DNA from: JAPWJZ01 sp041287865
GTDB lineage: Bacteria > Pseudomonadota > Alphaproteobacteria > Micavibrionales > UBA2020
Assembly: GCA_041287865.1 (NCBI GenBank)
Contig: JBGGMV010000119.1
Location: 11,275-75,274 of the forward strand
Length of the DNA: 64,000 nt
Reading direction: 5' to 3'
Shown here: positions 31,976-40,893 of the stretch, in pieces
How positions within the stretch are numbered: the first letter of the stretch is position 1
How the letters are laid out: each line of letters begins with the position of its first letter
Position numbers and translations under genes: made by a program
The notes under the pieces: generated by a model
Seen by the model: only the letters and a program-made list of their open reading frames with translations
Told to the model about the DNA's origin: nothing
Database searches by the model: none

Positions 31976-32911
31976 ATGTCTCAGCAGGTTTTGATGATGG
32001 GCCCGATCCCCGCCGCGCAGGCCAAGATGCTGGAGGATGCTTTTACCGTCCACCGTCTCTGGCAGGCCGAAGATCCCGAAGCAAAACTGGCGGAGGTGAA
32101 GAATAATATTACCGGCGTCGTCAGCACCGCCTGGTTCGGCGTCTCGGCAAAGCTGATCCGCGCGTTGCCTAACCTCGAGATCATCAGCCACTTCGGCGTG
32201 GGCTACGATAATGTCGATGTGCAGGCAGCGAAGGAGCGGGGGGTTGTCGTCACCAATACGCCCGATGTGCTGACGGACGATACCGCCGATGTGGGCCTTG
32301 CGCTGACGCTGGCCGTTTTCCGCCGCCTTGTCGAAGGCGACATATATGTGCGCAGCGGCCAGTGGGCCAAGAAAGGCGCGCTGCCACTGGGCCGGTCATT
32401 GCGCGGCAAGACCATGGGCATCGCCGGCATGGGCCGCATCGGGCAGGCGGTGGCAAAACGCGCCGAAGCCTTCGGCATGAAGGTCATTTACCACGGTCCG
32501 CGCAAGAAAGACGTGCCGCAGGCCTATGCCGCCAGTCTGGAAGCCATGGCGGCGGAGTCGGATATCCTCATGGTTACATGCCCTTACCGTCCCGAAACGC
32601 ATCACCTGATCAACGCCAAAGTGCTTAAAAGTTTAGGCAAAGAGGGCGTTCTCGTTAACATCGCCCGTGGTAAAATAGTGGATGAACAGGCGCTGATCGA
32701 CGCGCTGCAGAACGGCACGATCGCCGGCGCGGGGCTGGATGTATTCGAGAACGAACCCGATGTGCCAAGCGCCCTCTGCCGCCTCGACAACGTCGTCCTG
32801 CAGCCGCACGTGGGCAGCGCGACGTTTGAAACGCGCGGCGCCATGGCGCAGCTGGTGGTGGATAACATGCGCTTATACTTTGAAAAGGCTGAGGTTTTGA
32901 CGCCGGTCTAG
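31976..32911 (+). CDS. D-2-hydroxyacid dehydrogenase (hydroxypyruvate/glyoxylate-reductase-like)
   Basis: 311 aa NAD(P)-dependent enzyme. The nucleotide-binding motif GMGRIG is near residue 150, and the catalytic triad positions are Arg in VNIARGKIVDEQAL (about 229), Glu in DVFENEP (about 258) and His in QPHVGSAT (about 281). The pattern and length match hydroxypyruvate/glyoxylate reductases of the GhrB/TkrA group that reduce glyoxylate or hydroxypyruvate. The gene stands alone with AGGAAG before the ATG. Exact substrate cannot be read from the sequence. Confidence 0.9.
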   Translation: MSQQVLMMGPIPAAQAKMLEDAFTVHRLWQAEDPEAKLAEVKNNITGVVSTAWFGVSAKLIRALPNLEIISHFGVGYDNVDVQAAKERGVVVTNTPDVLTDDTADVGLALTLAVFRRLVEGDIYVRSGQWAKKGALPLGRSLRGKTMGIAGMGRIGQAVAKRAEAFGMKVIYHGPRKKDVPQAYAASLEAMAAESDILMVTCPYRPETHHLINAKVLKSLGKEGVLVNIARGKIVDEQALIDALQNGTIAGAGLDVFENEPDVPSALCRLDNVVLQPHVGSATFETRGAMAQLVVDNMRLYFEKAEVLTPV

Positions 32912-32983
32912 GTTTTTCCTTGCTTCGACTCTCCGGCTCCGGTAAACCTTGTCACCATATCAATCGAAGTCAGGACAATAATA

Positions 32984-33481
32984 ATGAAAAAGATTCTCTG
33001 CGCCCTCGCTCTCCTTCTTTGCATATCCACCGTTGCCACTGCTGCAGGCCCGTCCTGCTATTCGGCCGACGAGATGGAAGCCGAGCAAGGCCTGCGCATC
33101 CACAGCGAGCTGATGGTGATCGGCCTGACCTGCCTGCGCATGCCCTCCGGCGGCCCGCAGCTCTACAGCAAGTACCAGACCTTCACGAAAAAGAATTCCA
33201 GCCTGATCTCCGGCTACGAAAACGACCTCATCAGCTACTACCGCCGCACCGGCATGCCCAACCCCGAAGGCAAGCTGCACACGCTGCGCACCGAACTGGC
33301 GAACGAGATTTCCCAGCACGCCATCACGATGTCGACCACCAGCTTCTGCAAGTACTACGGCGGCCGCATCGACCGTGCGCTGGCCATGGACAACGGCAAG
33401 CTCCGCCGCTGGGCCCAGCACAGCTGGTCGTCAACCACGACCTCGAAGCCTTCCTGCACGAAAGTCTCCAGCCTGCGCTGA
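32984..33481 (+). CDS. secreted protein with signal peptide, 165 aa
   Basis: Sec signal peptide with hydrophobic core and cleavage after ATA or TAA near residue 20. The mature protein is about 145 residues, with cysteines near the start (GPSC), in LTCLRM, in TSFCKYYGG and in KPSC, suggesting two disulfides. A longer out-of-frame ORF from 32920 covers the same DNA but lacks a signal and a good start. Codon bias stays good in another frame over the last 60 bases, so a late frameshift is conceivable but not needed. Function unknown; the protein looks like a small periplasmic lysozyme-inhibitor-sized factor, without recognisable motifs. Confidence 0.75.
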   Translation: MKKILCALALLLCISTVATAAGPSCYSADEMEAEQGLRIHSELMVIGLTCLRMPSGGPQLYSKYQTFTKKNSSLISGYENDLISYYRRTGMPNPEGKLHTLRTELANEISQHAITMSTTSFCKYYGGRIDRALAMDNGKLRRWAQHSWSSTTTSKPSCTKVSSLR

Positions 33482-33501
33482 GACTAGGGAAGCTTCCCGA
33501 T

Positions 33502-33536
33502 AAAAAAAACCCTCCGGTTCCGGAGGGTTTTTTTTG
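33502..33536. terminator. bidirectional terminator between convergent genes
   Basis: AACCCTCCG pairs with CGGAGGGTT, with A-run on one side and T-run on the other. It serves both the secreted-protein gene and the AI-2E-family gene, whose stops are within 25 bases. Confidence 0.92.
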
Positions 33537-33539
33537 TTC

Positions 33540-34670
33540 TTATTTCTTGGTGACGGGGCTTGGCTTGTGCCCGGGCTTGATCACCGCCGGCGGATCTTCC
33601 GAAGGCTTCATGCGCGTGGAGGATGACCATTCCAGAATGAGCGAATAGGCCAGCGCCAGCAGTGTCGGGCCGATGAAGAAGCCGATGAAGCCGAAGGCCA
33701 GCGCGCCGCCCATGATCCCCAGCAGGACGAGCAGCAGCGGCATGTCCGATCCGCGGCTGATGAACCAGGGCTTCATGAAGTTGTCGATGGAACCGACGAC
33801 GGCCGCGCCCCAGATAAAGAGGAATACCGCCTGCCACGTCATGCTTTCCGAGAAGAGCCAGAGCGCGGCGGGGCCCCAGATCAGCGGCGGGCCCATGGGC
33901 ACCAGCGAGAGGAAGAACGTCATGAGGCCGAGGAATGTCGCACCGGGAACGCCGGTAATCATGAAACCGATGGCGGCCACAACGCCCTGCAACAGCGCGG
34001 TGCCCAGAATACCGTAAACGACGCCGATCAGCGTGTTCTTGGACACCTTCAGCAGCTTCTGCCCCTGTTCGCCGCCGAACTTGTCGATCAGCGCGCGTAT
34101 GCGCACCGCGACATGCGTACCATGGCGGAAGAAGAAGAACGAGATGATGACGCCCAGCGTGATATCGAGCGTACCCGCGCCGATGGTGGAGGCAAGGCGC
34201 AGCAGCAGGGCCGATGTCGGCTTCGCGTATTCCTTCAGCGTTTCCATCAGGCGCGCCTTGTCCGACATCGCCATCAGCCAGCCTTTTTCAAGATAGGGGC
34301 CGATGACGCTGACCGAACCCAGCTGCGCGGCGTTCTTGCTGGTGTCGCCGCTCAGGAAGTTGAGCACACCGTCATATATCTTGGTGTAGTTGTCGGCGAC
34401 CGAGGTGCCGATGATCACCAGCGGCGCGATGAAGCAGGCGGCCAGTGCCAGAGTCATTAACGTGGCGGTCAGCGCCGTGCGGTGCTTCAGCTTGGCGTTC
34501 AGCCATTCGAAGGCCGGCCAGGTGGCGAGCGTGAAGATGGTCGACAATAACATGGCCGGGAAAAAGGGCATCAGGATGACAAGGCATCCCAGCAGGATCA
34601 GCACAACGGCCGAAAGGCCGCCGATAAGCTGGTATAACTGTGTCCGGTCTTTAACTTTGCCCTTCAGCAT
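33540..34670 (-). CDS. AI-2E family transporter (PerM/YhhT-like)
   Basis: 376 aa inner-membrane protein of the PF01594 family, with about seven to eight hydrophobic helices: a pair near the N-terminus (about 15-55), one at 60-90, one near 160-180, and a cluster from 220 to 345. The GPPLIWGPAALWL segment and FISRGSDMPLLLVLLGIMGG are typical for the family. Members have been linked to autoinducer-2 export, sodium/proton antiport or unknown solutes, so the substrate is open. A Lys/Pro-rich cytoplasmic tail ends it. Divergent from the permease at 34779. Confidence 0.9.
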   Translation of the reverse strand: MLKGKVKDRTQLYQLIGGLSAVVLILLGCLVILMPFFPAMLLSTIFTLATWPAFEWLNAKLKHRTALTATLMTLALAACFIAPLVIIGTSVADNYTKIYDGVLNFLSGDTSKNAAQLGSVSVIGPYLEKGWLMAMSDKARLMETLKEYAKPTSALLLRLASTIGAGTLDITLGVIISFFFFRHGTHVAVRIRALIDKFGGEQGQKLLKVSKNTLIGVVYGILGTALLQGVVAAIGFMITGVPGATFLGLMTFFLSLVPMGPPLIWGPAALWLFSESMTWQAVFLFIWGAAVVGSIDNFMKPWFISRGSDMPLLLVLLGIMGGALAFGFIGFFIGPTLLALAYSLILEWSSSTRMKPSEDPPAVIKPGHKPSPVTKK

Positions 34671-34721
34671 CGGTTTTCACCCTCAATTTACAAAAGACAG
34701 GTTACACCACAAGATGATGAC

Positions 34722-34750
34722 TTCCCAGAGACTTTTTGTTTACTTATAAT
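34722..34750 (+). promoter_or_regulatory. promoter of the APC permease
   Basis: TTCCCA (34722-34727) and a perfect TATAAT (34745-34750) with a 17-base spacer, 28 bases before the ATG at 34779. Confidence 0.6.
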
Positions 34751-34778
34751 GGCCTATCATTGAACCGGAGACTCACCA

Positions 34779-36422
34779 ATGCACGAGATTATCAAAGAAT
34801 TCTCTAATATGAATATTGTCACTGTTTCGACCCATGCCTTCGTGATCTTCATGATCGTGGGCTTCATATATTGGTGTTACCGTTTCTGGTCGACCAAGTT
34901 CGATCTGGCTGGCACAGGCCGCTGCAAGATGCCCGATGCAGATGAAGTGGGCGGGCCGAAGCTTTCTCCCGTTCTCACCGCCTGGGATCTCACGCTGCTG
35001 GGCGTCGGCGCCATTATCGGCACAGGTATTTTCGTTCTGACCGGCATTGCCGCCGCCACGCAGGCAGGCCCCGCCGTCATCCTCTCCTTCGTCGTCTCCG
35101 GTATCGCCTGCGCCTTCGCGGCGCTCGCCTATGCCGAACTTGCCGCCAGCGTCGGCGGTTGCGGTTCGGCCTATGGCTATTCCTATGCCGCCTTCGGCGA
35201 ATTCTTCGCCTGGATCATCGGCTGGGATCTGATTTTGGAATACGGCGTTTCCGTCGCCGCTGTCGCCAACGGCTGGTCGGGCTATTTCAACACCGGCCTT
35301 GCGGCGCTGACCAAATCGCTGCAAACCAACTGGGGTTTGAATGTCGACCTCACGCTGCCCGCCGCCCTCACCAAGGGCCCGCTGGCCATGAAAACCCAAA
35401 TGGTGATGGATGCCGTCACCAAGAAAGAAGTGGCGACGCAAGTGGCCGACCCGGGTCTTATCAACCTGCCGGCGACCTGCATCATCCTGATCCTCATGCT
35501 GATGCTGATTGCAGGCGTGAAGCAGAGCGCGAAGCTCAACGCCGCCATGGTGGCGATCAAGCTGGCGACGATTGTGCTGTTCATCGTCTTCGCCGTTGGC
35601 CATGTGAATTTCGAGCTGTGGAAAGACTTCATGCCCTTCGGTTGGTACACGGTGAACCCCGACGGCAGCAAGGTCGGCATCCTTGCCGGCGCCTCGATGG
35701 TCTTCTTCGCCTATGTCGGCTTCGATGCTGTATCGACGGCCGTCGAGGAAGCGAAGAACCCGAAACGCGACGTGCCGATTGGCATTCTCGCCTCGCTGGT
35801 CTTCTGCACAATCATCTATATTATCGTCTCGGGCCTCCTGACTCTTATCGTGCCCTATGACACGCTGAACGTTAAGGAAGGCTCGCCTGTCGCCTATGCG
35901 CTCACGCAGATCGGCATTAACGGCGGCGCGGCGCTGGTCTCCACTGGCGTCATCATGGGCCTGACCACGGTCATGCTGGTGCTCTACTACGGCCTGACGC
36001 GCATCATCCTCGCCATGTCGCGCGACGGTCTGATGCCGAAAATGCTGGGCACTGTCAGCGACAAGACCCGCACGCCGGTGCGCACCACCGTTATCTGCGG
36101 CGTCATCATGGCTTTCTCGGCCGGTCTTGTGCCGCTGGGCACCTTGGCGTCGCTGGTCAACATCGGCACGCTCGCGGCCTTCGTCATGGTTTGCGGCGGC
36201 GTGATCATGATGCGGCTCAAGAACCCGAAGGCCAAGCGGCCCTTCCAGACCTGGGGCGGCATCACCGTTCCGGTGCTGGGCGTGCTGTTCTGCGGCGCGC
36301 TGATGCTGTTCCTGGAGGTGGCGACCATGATGCGGTTCCTCGTCTGGCTGGTGATCGGGCTCGTGATCTACTTCGAGTATTCGATGCGCAACAGCAACCT
36401 GCACCCGAAAAAGGCCAAGTAA
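34779..36422 (+). CDS. APC-superfamily amino acid permease (cationic amino acid transporter type)
   Basis: 547 aa, with the classical twelve-helix APC fold: TAWDLTLLGVGAIIGTGIFVLTG (about residues 67-89) is the unwound first helix with the GIGAIIGTGIF-like substrate motif. YSYAAFGEFFAWIIGWDLILEY (about 133-154) and the FFAYVGFDAVSTAVEEAKNPKRDVP segment (about 310-334) are also typical of bacterial CAT/YfnA-like carriers. An additional hydrophobic helix lies before the core (about residues 13-37), so the protein has thirteen candidate helices. GGAG lies nine bases before the ATG. The gene has its own promoter. The cargo is probably an amino acid; which one is not readable from the sequence. 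Confidence 0.92.
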   Translation: MHEIIKEFSNMNIVTVSTHAFVIFMIVGFIYWCYRFWSTKFDLAGTGRCKMPDADEVGGPKLSPVLTAWDLTLLGVGAIIGTGIFVLTGIAAATQAGPAVILSFVVSGIACAFAALAYAELAASVGGCGSAYGYSYAAFGEFFAWIIGWDLILEYGVSVAAVANGWSGYFNTGLAALTKSLQTNWGLNVDLTLPAALTKGPLAMKTQMVMDAVTKKEVATQVADPGLINLPATCIILILMLMLIAGVKQSAKLNAAMVAIKLATIVLFIVFAVGHVNFELWKDFMPFGWYTVNPDGSKVGILAGASMVFFAYVGFDAVSTAVEEAKNPKRDVPIGILASLVFCTIIYIIVSGLLTLIVPYDTLNVKEGSPVAYALTQIGINGGAALVSTGVIMGLTTVMLVLYYGLTRIILAMSRDGLMPKMLGTVSDKTRTPVRTTVICGVIMAFSAGLVPLGTLASLVNIGTLAAFVMVCGGVIMMRLKNPKAKRPFQTWGGITVPVLGVLFCGALMLFLEVATMMRFLVWLVIGLVIYFEYSMRNSNLHPKKAK

Positions 36423-36511
36423 AAGGACGCTTTCCGGCTGTAAATGCTTGATTTTACCACCTGTTAACCCCCCAGGGCCCACAATGGTAGGGATACGGGG
36501 AGTGTCAGGGT

Positions 36512-36958
36512 TTGCGTGGGAATCTGTACATATATGTACTTATGGCGGTGCTGGCCGTAACGGGGCCGGGCATTGCTGTCGCGCAGGAGCCGGAACCCGA
36601 GGGCGCCGCCGCGCTGCTGCTCGCGAAGCCCGAGTTTGCCTATATCGAGATGCGCCCCCTTGTGCTGCCCGTCATCACGCCGCGCGGGTTGACGCAGCAG
36701 GTGAGCCTCGTGATCTCCCTCGAAATTCCCTACGACGACAAGGCGCATGTCGAATACCTTCTGCCCAAGCTGACCGACGCCTATATCGGCGAGCTCTACG
36801 GGCAGCTGGGCATCGGCGGCGGGCTTATGACGCCGCAGGGCGCGCTCGACCCCACGGAAATCAAAACACGCCTGACCAGCACAACCGAAAAAGTCATGGG
36901 TGCCGAAAAGGTGCACGATGTCATGCTGCAGGTCGTCCAGCAGTCGGGCCGCCGCTAG
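36512..36958 (+). CDS. FliL-like exported protein, 148 aa
   Basis: The frame starts at a TTG (36512) with GGGGAG nine bases upstream; an ATG at 36542 is a weaker alternative. A hydrophobic N-terminal segment (to about residue 23, ending IAVAQ) is a signal peptide or anchor. The mature part, with LVLPVITPRGLTQQVSLVISLE, the helix ending LLPKLTDAYIGELYGQLG and a C-terminal VMGAEKVHDVMLQVVQQ, resembles the periplasmic domain of FliL family proteins. No flagellar gene is nearby, so a non-flagellar FliL-like role is possible. It overlaps recG's end by four bases in convergent orientation. Confidence 0.7.
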   Translation: MRGNLYIYVLMAVLAVTGPGIAVAQEPEPEGAAALLLAKPEFAYIEMRPLVLPVITPRGLTQQVSLVISLEIPYDDKAHVEYLLPKLTDAYIGELYGQLGIGGGLMTPQGALDPTEIKTRLTSTTEKVMGAEKVHDVMLQVVQQSGRR

Positions 36959-39039
36959 CCCGATCTCAGGTATTTAATCGCCGTATCCCGTTCGAACAAA
37001 TACAGCAGCGTGCGCAGCGCAAGCCCGCGTTCGGACAGCAGGTTTTCATCCCGCGATAAAATCAGCCGCGCATCGTCGAAGGCCGTCGGGATTAAATGCG
37101 CGTGGAATTCCGGGCTGGCGAGACGGAAGGCAGGCAACCCGCTCTGGCGCGTGCCCAGCACTTCGCCCGCGCCGCGCAGTTTCAAATCCTGCTCGGAAAT
37201 GAAAAAGCCGTCTTCTGAATCGCGGATCGTGTTGAGTCGCTTTTTGGCGATCTCGTTGGCGTTGGGGTTAAACAGTAAAAGACAGGTCGATTTGCCCGAC
37301 CCGCGCCCGATGCGCCCGCGCAACTGATGCAGCTGCGACAGGCCGAAGCGCTCCGCATGCTCGATCACCATCACGGTGGCTTCCGGCACGTCGACGCCCA
37401 CTTCGATAACGGTGGTGGAAACCAGAATATCGAGCTGCCCGCCCGCGAATTTCGCCATGACCTCGTCTTTTTCCGCGGGCTTCATGCGCCCGTGCAGCAA
37501 TCCGACGCGCTGGAAGCGGCTCTGGATGAAAATGTAGCGTTCCTCCGCAGCGGCGAGGTCGAGCTTCTCCGATTCCTCCACCAGCGGGCAGACCCAGTAG
37601 ATGCGGTCGCCCGTCGCAATCTTGCGCTCCAGCCCTGCCATCACTTCGTCAAGCCGTTCGTCCGATATCAGGCGCGTGTCTATCGGTAAACGCCCCTTGG
37701 GCTTTTCGGTCAGCAGGCTGACCTCCATATCACCATAGACCGTCAGCGTCAGCGTGCGCGGTATGGGCGTGGCCGTCATGACCAGCATATCGGCGGTCTG
37801 GCCTTTTTCGCTCAGCATCATGCGCTGGTGCACGCCGAAGCGGTGCTGCTCGTCGATAATAACAAGCGCGAGGTCTTTGAAGGCAACATCTTCCTGAAAC
37901 AGCGCATGCGTGCCGATTACGATATTGGCCGTGCCTGTCGCAATCGCCTCCAGCAGCTCTTTCCGGTTCTTGCCCTTGTCGCGGCCTGTCAGCGTCACGA
38001 CGCGCAAGCCCAGTTTTTCGCAGAGCGGCGTCAGCGTCTTCTCGTGCTGACGGGCGAGGATTTCAGTGGGCGCCATCAGCGCACCTTGCGCGCCCGAGCC
38101 GATCGCATGGATCATCGACAGGAAAGCCACCGCCGTCTTGCCGCTGCCAACATCACCCTGCAACAGGCGATGCATGCGGAGTGGCTGGCGCAGGTCTTCG
38201 CGGATATCCTTTAGCGCCGCGGTTTGCGATCCCGTTAGTTCAAACGGAAAAGCGGCAAGCGCTTTCTGGTATAATTCCTCGTTGCCCTCAAGTGCGCGGC
38301 CCTTCTGGCGTTTATGATTTTGCCGCACCAGCGCCATGGTCAGCTGGTTGGCCAGCAGTTCGTCATAGGCGAGCCGCTGGCGGGCAGGGTGGTCGGGCGA
38401 TACCCCCGCTGCGTCCTGCGGGCTATGTGCCTGTTGCAGGGCTTCGTGCCAGCGCGGCCATTGTTCGCGCGCCTGATGCGCGGGGTCCAGCCATTCATCC
38501 AGCACCGGAATTTTCGACAGCGCCGCGCGCATGATTTTCAGCGACACTTTTTGCGTCAGTCCCGCCGTCAGCGGATAAACCGGTTCTATCGCCGGTATCT
38601 GCTCGCGCGTTTCCGGCGTGGCGATATAGTCGGGATGCGGCATCTGCAGCGCGCTGTTATAAAATTCGATATTGCCGCTCACCACGCGCTCTTCGCCCAC
38701 GGGGAACTGCACTTCAAGGTAATCGCCCTGCGCATGGAAGAACGTAAGATCAATCCAGCCCGTGCCATCGGTACATTTGATGCGATAGGGCAGGCCTTGG
38801 CGCTTCGGCGGGAAATGCGCCTCCACCCTCACCGTGACAGTCGCCACCGTATCGGGCCGCGCATCGCGCAGCTTGGGCTCGTAACGCCGGTCCACGACGC
38901 CCGCAGGCAGGTGCCAGAACAGATCCGACACGCGCGGCCCCGCGACTTTTTCCAGCAGCTTGGTCAGGCGCGGGCCCACGCCCGGCACGGCCTTGGTCGA
39001 CTGGAACAGCGGGTCGAGGACGAAGGGCCTTGCGCTCAA
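36955..39039 (-). CDS. recG: ATP-dependent DNA helicase RecG
   Basis: 694 aa branch-migration helicase. It has an N-terminal OB/wedge domain (about 10-160) and two helicase domains with Walker A GDVGSGKTAVAF (about 305-316), the DEQHRFGV box, TATPIPRT, and the motif VI region QLRGRIGRG. The start is a TTG at 39039 after GGGGTAA; DUF2157-type gene upstream ends 3 bases before. In alphaproteobacteria recG is typically near sdhE and mfd, as here. Confidence 0.96.
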   Translation of the reverse strand: MSARPFVLDPLFQSTKAVPGVGPRLTKLLEKVAGPRVSDLFWHLPAGVVDRRYEPKLRDARPDTVATVTVRVEAHFPPKRQGLPYRIKCTDGTGWIDLTFFHAQGDYLEVQFPVGEERVVSGNIEFYNSALQMPHPDYIATPETREQIPAIEPVYPLTAGLTQKVSLKIMRAALSKIPVLDEWLDPAHQAREQWPRWHEALQQAHSPQDAAGVSPDHPARQRLAYDELLANQLTMALVRQNHKRQKGRALEGNEELYQKALAAFPFELTGSQTAALKDIREDLRQPLRMHRLLQGDVGSGKTAVAFLSMIHAIGSGAQGALMAPTEILARQHEKTLTPLCEKLGLRVVTLTGRDKGKNRKELLEAIATGTANIVIGTHALFQEDVAFKDLALVIIDEQHRFGVHQRMMLSEKGQTADMLVMTATPIPRTLTLTVYGDMEVSLLTEKPKGRLPIDTRLISDERLDEVMAGLERKIATGDRIYWVCPLVEESEKLDLAAAEERYIFIQSRFQRVGLLHGRMKPAEKDEVMAKFAGGQLDILVSTTVIEVGVDVPEATVMVIEHAERFGLSQLHQLRGRIGRGSGKSTCLLLFNPNANEIAKKRLNTIRDSEDGFFISEQDLKLRGAGEVLGTRQSGLPAFRLASPEFHAHLIPTAFDDARLILSRDENLLSERGLALRTLLYLFERDTAIKYLRSG

Positions 39040-39042
39040 GGG

Positions 39043-39981
39043 TTACCCCTTTTGCTTGATGTACTTGTTGTTGATCTTCACGGCCAGCACGCCCGCGCCG
39101 ATCAGCATCGCGCCCAGCAGCATCAGGCCGATAGGGCCCGCAAGGCTGTTGGGGAAATGCTCGCCCATGAAATAACCGACATAACCCAGCGTCGCCAGCG
39201 TGCCCACCGCCAGCAGCGTGCCGGAACGCACCACGGTCGAGAGGAAGATAATGGCGCAGGAAAGGCCGAGGAACAGTATTTCGTAAGGCTTGTCATGCAA
39301 CACATCGCCCGCCGCGCAAAGAAAGAAAACAGAGCCGAAGAAATAGCATATCGGCGCCAGCGATTTATGCTTCGATTTCCCAAGGCTATAGGCAATGCAG
39401 CACAGCGACGCGCCCATGACGAAGCCGATGATATTGCTGTCGATGCGCATCAGGTCGAAAGCGATGGAGAAGAACGAGCAGGCGAAGAATATCGTCGTCA
39501 GCGCCAGCACCGTGCGGTCCTTGGCCCAGAACGTAAAGCCCTGCTGTATCGCCATCACGCAGCACATGAACATCATGCCGTGCGCGGGGTTGCCGCCGCG
39601 CGAGAATTCCTTCAGCATCACCAGAATGCCCGTCGGCTCCAGTATCGCGGCCAGCAGGAACATCGGCGTGGCCGCTTTTTCAAGGTTCTCGCGCGTGGTG
39701 CAGGTCAGCGCCATGATAAAGACGCAGAAACCCGAACCCAGCGTGACAAGGATGCGCGACGCCGTGTTCATATCGTCCCATTGCATGGCGATGAAAAATG
39801 CCATACCGGCGATGATAAACAGCCCGCCAACATAACCGAACAGGCGTGCCAGAATGCTGCCGCCCTGTTTCGCCTTTATCTCCGGCCCGCCCTTCAGCGC
39901 GGCGGCGACGTCATCCAGCGTGATGCCGTGGTTGCGCATCAGCTGGGTAATGTCCTGTAGCGCGTCGTTCCGGTTCGCCAT
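39043..39981 (-). CDS. DUF2157-like membrane protein
   Basis: 312 aa. A cytoplasmic N-terminal helical segment (about 1-45, with the HGITLDDVAAAL pattern), then nine or ten closely spaced hydrophobic helices to the C-terminus. The opening and the first helices (LFGYVGGLFIIAGMAFFIAMQWDDM) match the DUF2157 membrane family. It starts with one base of overlap (TAATG) with the preceding gene and is followed 3 bases later by recG, so the three genes form one unit. No function is known for the family. Confidence 0.8.
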   Translation of the reverse strand: MANRNDALQDITQLMRNHGITLDDVAAALKGGPEIKAKQGGSILARLFGYVGGLFIIAGMAFFIAMQWDDMNTASRILVTLGSGFCVFIMALTCTTRENLEKAATPMFLLAAILEPTGILVMLKEFSRGGNPAHGMMFMCCVMAIQQGFTFWAKDRTVLALTTIFFACSFFSIAFDLMRIDSNIIGFVMGASLCCIAYSLGKSKHKSLAPICYFFGSVFFLCAAGDVLHDKPYEILFLGLSCAIIFLSTVVRSGTLLAVGTLATLGYVGYFMGEHFPNSLAGPIGLMLLGAMLIGAGVLAVKINNKYIKQKG

Positions 39982-40583
39982 TACGGTGTCACCCAGCCGA
40001 GGAACACCGCCTGCCCGCCGTAGAAATAATTATTGTTGTTGTCGGGCGACAGCTTGATATTGCGCGAACCGTTGCTGATGGAAGTGTCGCTGGAACTGCC
40101 GCCCCAGCCGAAGAACACCTCGTTGAACAGCCCGCGATGGCGGTAATAGCCGTTGCCCAGTTCGTAGCCGTCGGGAGAGCGTACCTCGGTCGACAATTTC
40201 AGGCTCTTGGTGGATTCCACCGCGTTTTCCTGCATGCCGGTGATTTTGTCGGCATCCTTGGGCAGGCCGAAATCAAGTTTGCGCACGCGCTGCGTCTTGG
40301 CGTCGAACATATAAATGGTGGGCCAGTAAGTGCCGTAATTGTTCTCGCCCTTCAACTTGTTATATTGCGCGACCAGCTGGCCGTTCTTCACCGTCAGGTT
40401 GACCGATACGGGCGAGGCATTGTTGTTGCGGTAATCGTTGGTATAGAAAACAAGGTCATACTTCGGCGGCTCGCCCGATTGCGGCAGGCTGCTGGCCACC
40501 ATGAAGCCGATCATCAGCAGCACCGGCAGCGCCAATCCGACGATCAGCACGAAATTGTCCTTGAAGAAATTCTTGTCAGACAT
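39981..40583 (-). CDS. membrane-anchored protein, partner of the DUF2157-like protein
   Basis: 200 aa from the ATG at 40583 (AAGGG 9 bases upstream); the open frame extends to 40736 without support. One N-terminal transmembrane helix (about residues 10-31) follows a short charged cytoplasmic start; the rest is periplasmic and mixed-strand, with two asparagine/serine-rich loops (YRNNNASP and GGSSSDTSISNGS). Genes for single-pass proteins ending in a GDYN-like domain often sit next to DUF2157/DUF4401 genes, and this pair fits that pattern. One-base overlap with the DUF2157-like gene. Confidence 0.75.
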   Translation of the reverse strand: MSDKNFFKDNFVLIVGLALPVLLMIGFMVASSLPQSGEPPKYDLVFYTNDYRNNNASPVSVNLTVKNGQLVAQYNKLKGENNYGTYWPTIYMFDAKTQRVRKLDFGLPKDADKITGMQENAVESTKSLKLSTEVRSPDGYELGNGYYRHRGLFNEVFFGWGGSSSDTSISNGSRNIKLSPDNNNNYFYGGQAVFLGWVTP

Positions 40584-40616
40584 ATTGTAAACCCTTGAAA
40601 GTGAGACCGCCCGACT

Positions 40617-40892
40617 ATGCCCGAAACCGCGCCTGAGGACAATATATCCATAACTCGGAAACGTCTTATCTTCCGCAGCTGGCATCGCGGCACGCGGGAG
40701 ATCGACCTGCTGCTGGGCAAGTTCGCCGATACGCATCTGCCGACGATGGAGGCGGAGGGGCTGGCGCTTTACGACCGCTTCCTCAATAACAGCGATCCAG
40801 ACATATATAATTGGATAACGGGGCAGGAACCCGTGCCGCCGGCCGAGGATAATGCGGTGGTGGGGTTGTTGGTCAGGTTTTATTCGAAATAA
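40617..40892 (+). CDS. sdhE: succinate dehydrogenase assembly factor SdhE
   Basis: 91 aa, divergent from recG's upstream partners. The signature RSWHRGTREIDLLLGKF (about residues 20-36) contains the RGxxE motif that promotes covalent flavinylation of SdhA. The C-terminal DIYNWITGQEPVP completes the family pattern. SdhE is cytoplasmic. In many alphaproteobacteria it lies between recG and mfd, exactly as here. The start at 40617 is an ATG with no strong ribosome site; the divergent neighbour begins only 33 bases away, so the promoters overlap. Confidence 0.92.
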   Translation: MPETAPEDNISITRKRLIFRSWHRGTREIDLLLGKFADTHLPTMEAEGLALYDRFLNNSDPDIYNWITGQEPVPPAEDNAVVGLLVRFYSK

Positions 40893-40893
40893 A

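Noticed and set aside
32920..33648. Long plus-strand frame over the secreted-protein gene
   Set aside because: The frame starting at 32984 has a signal peptide and start codon; the longer one has neither and runs through the terminator.
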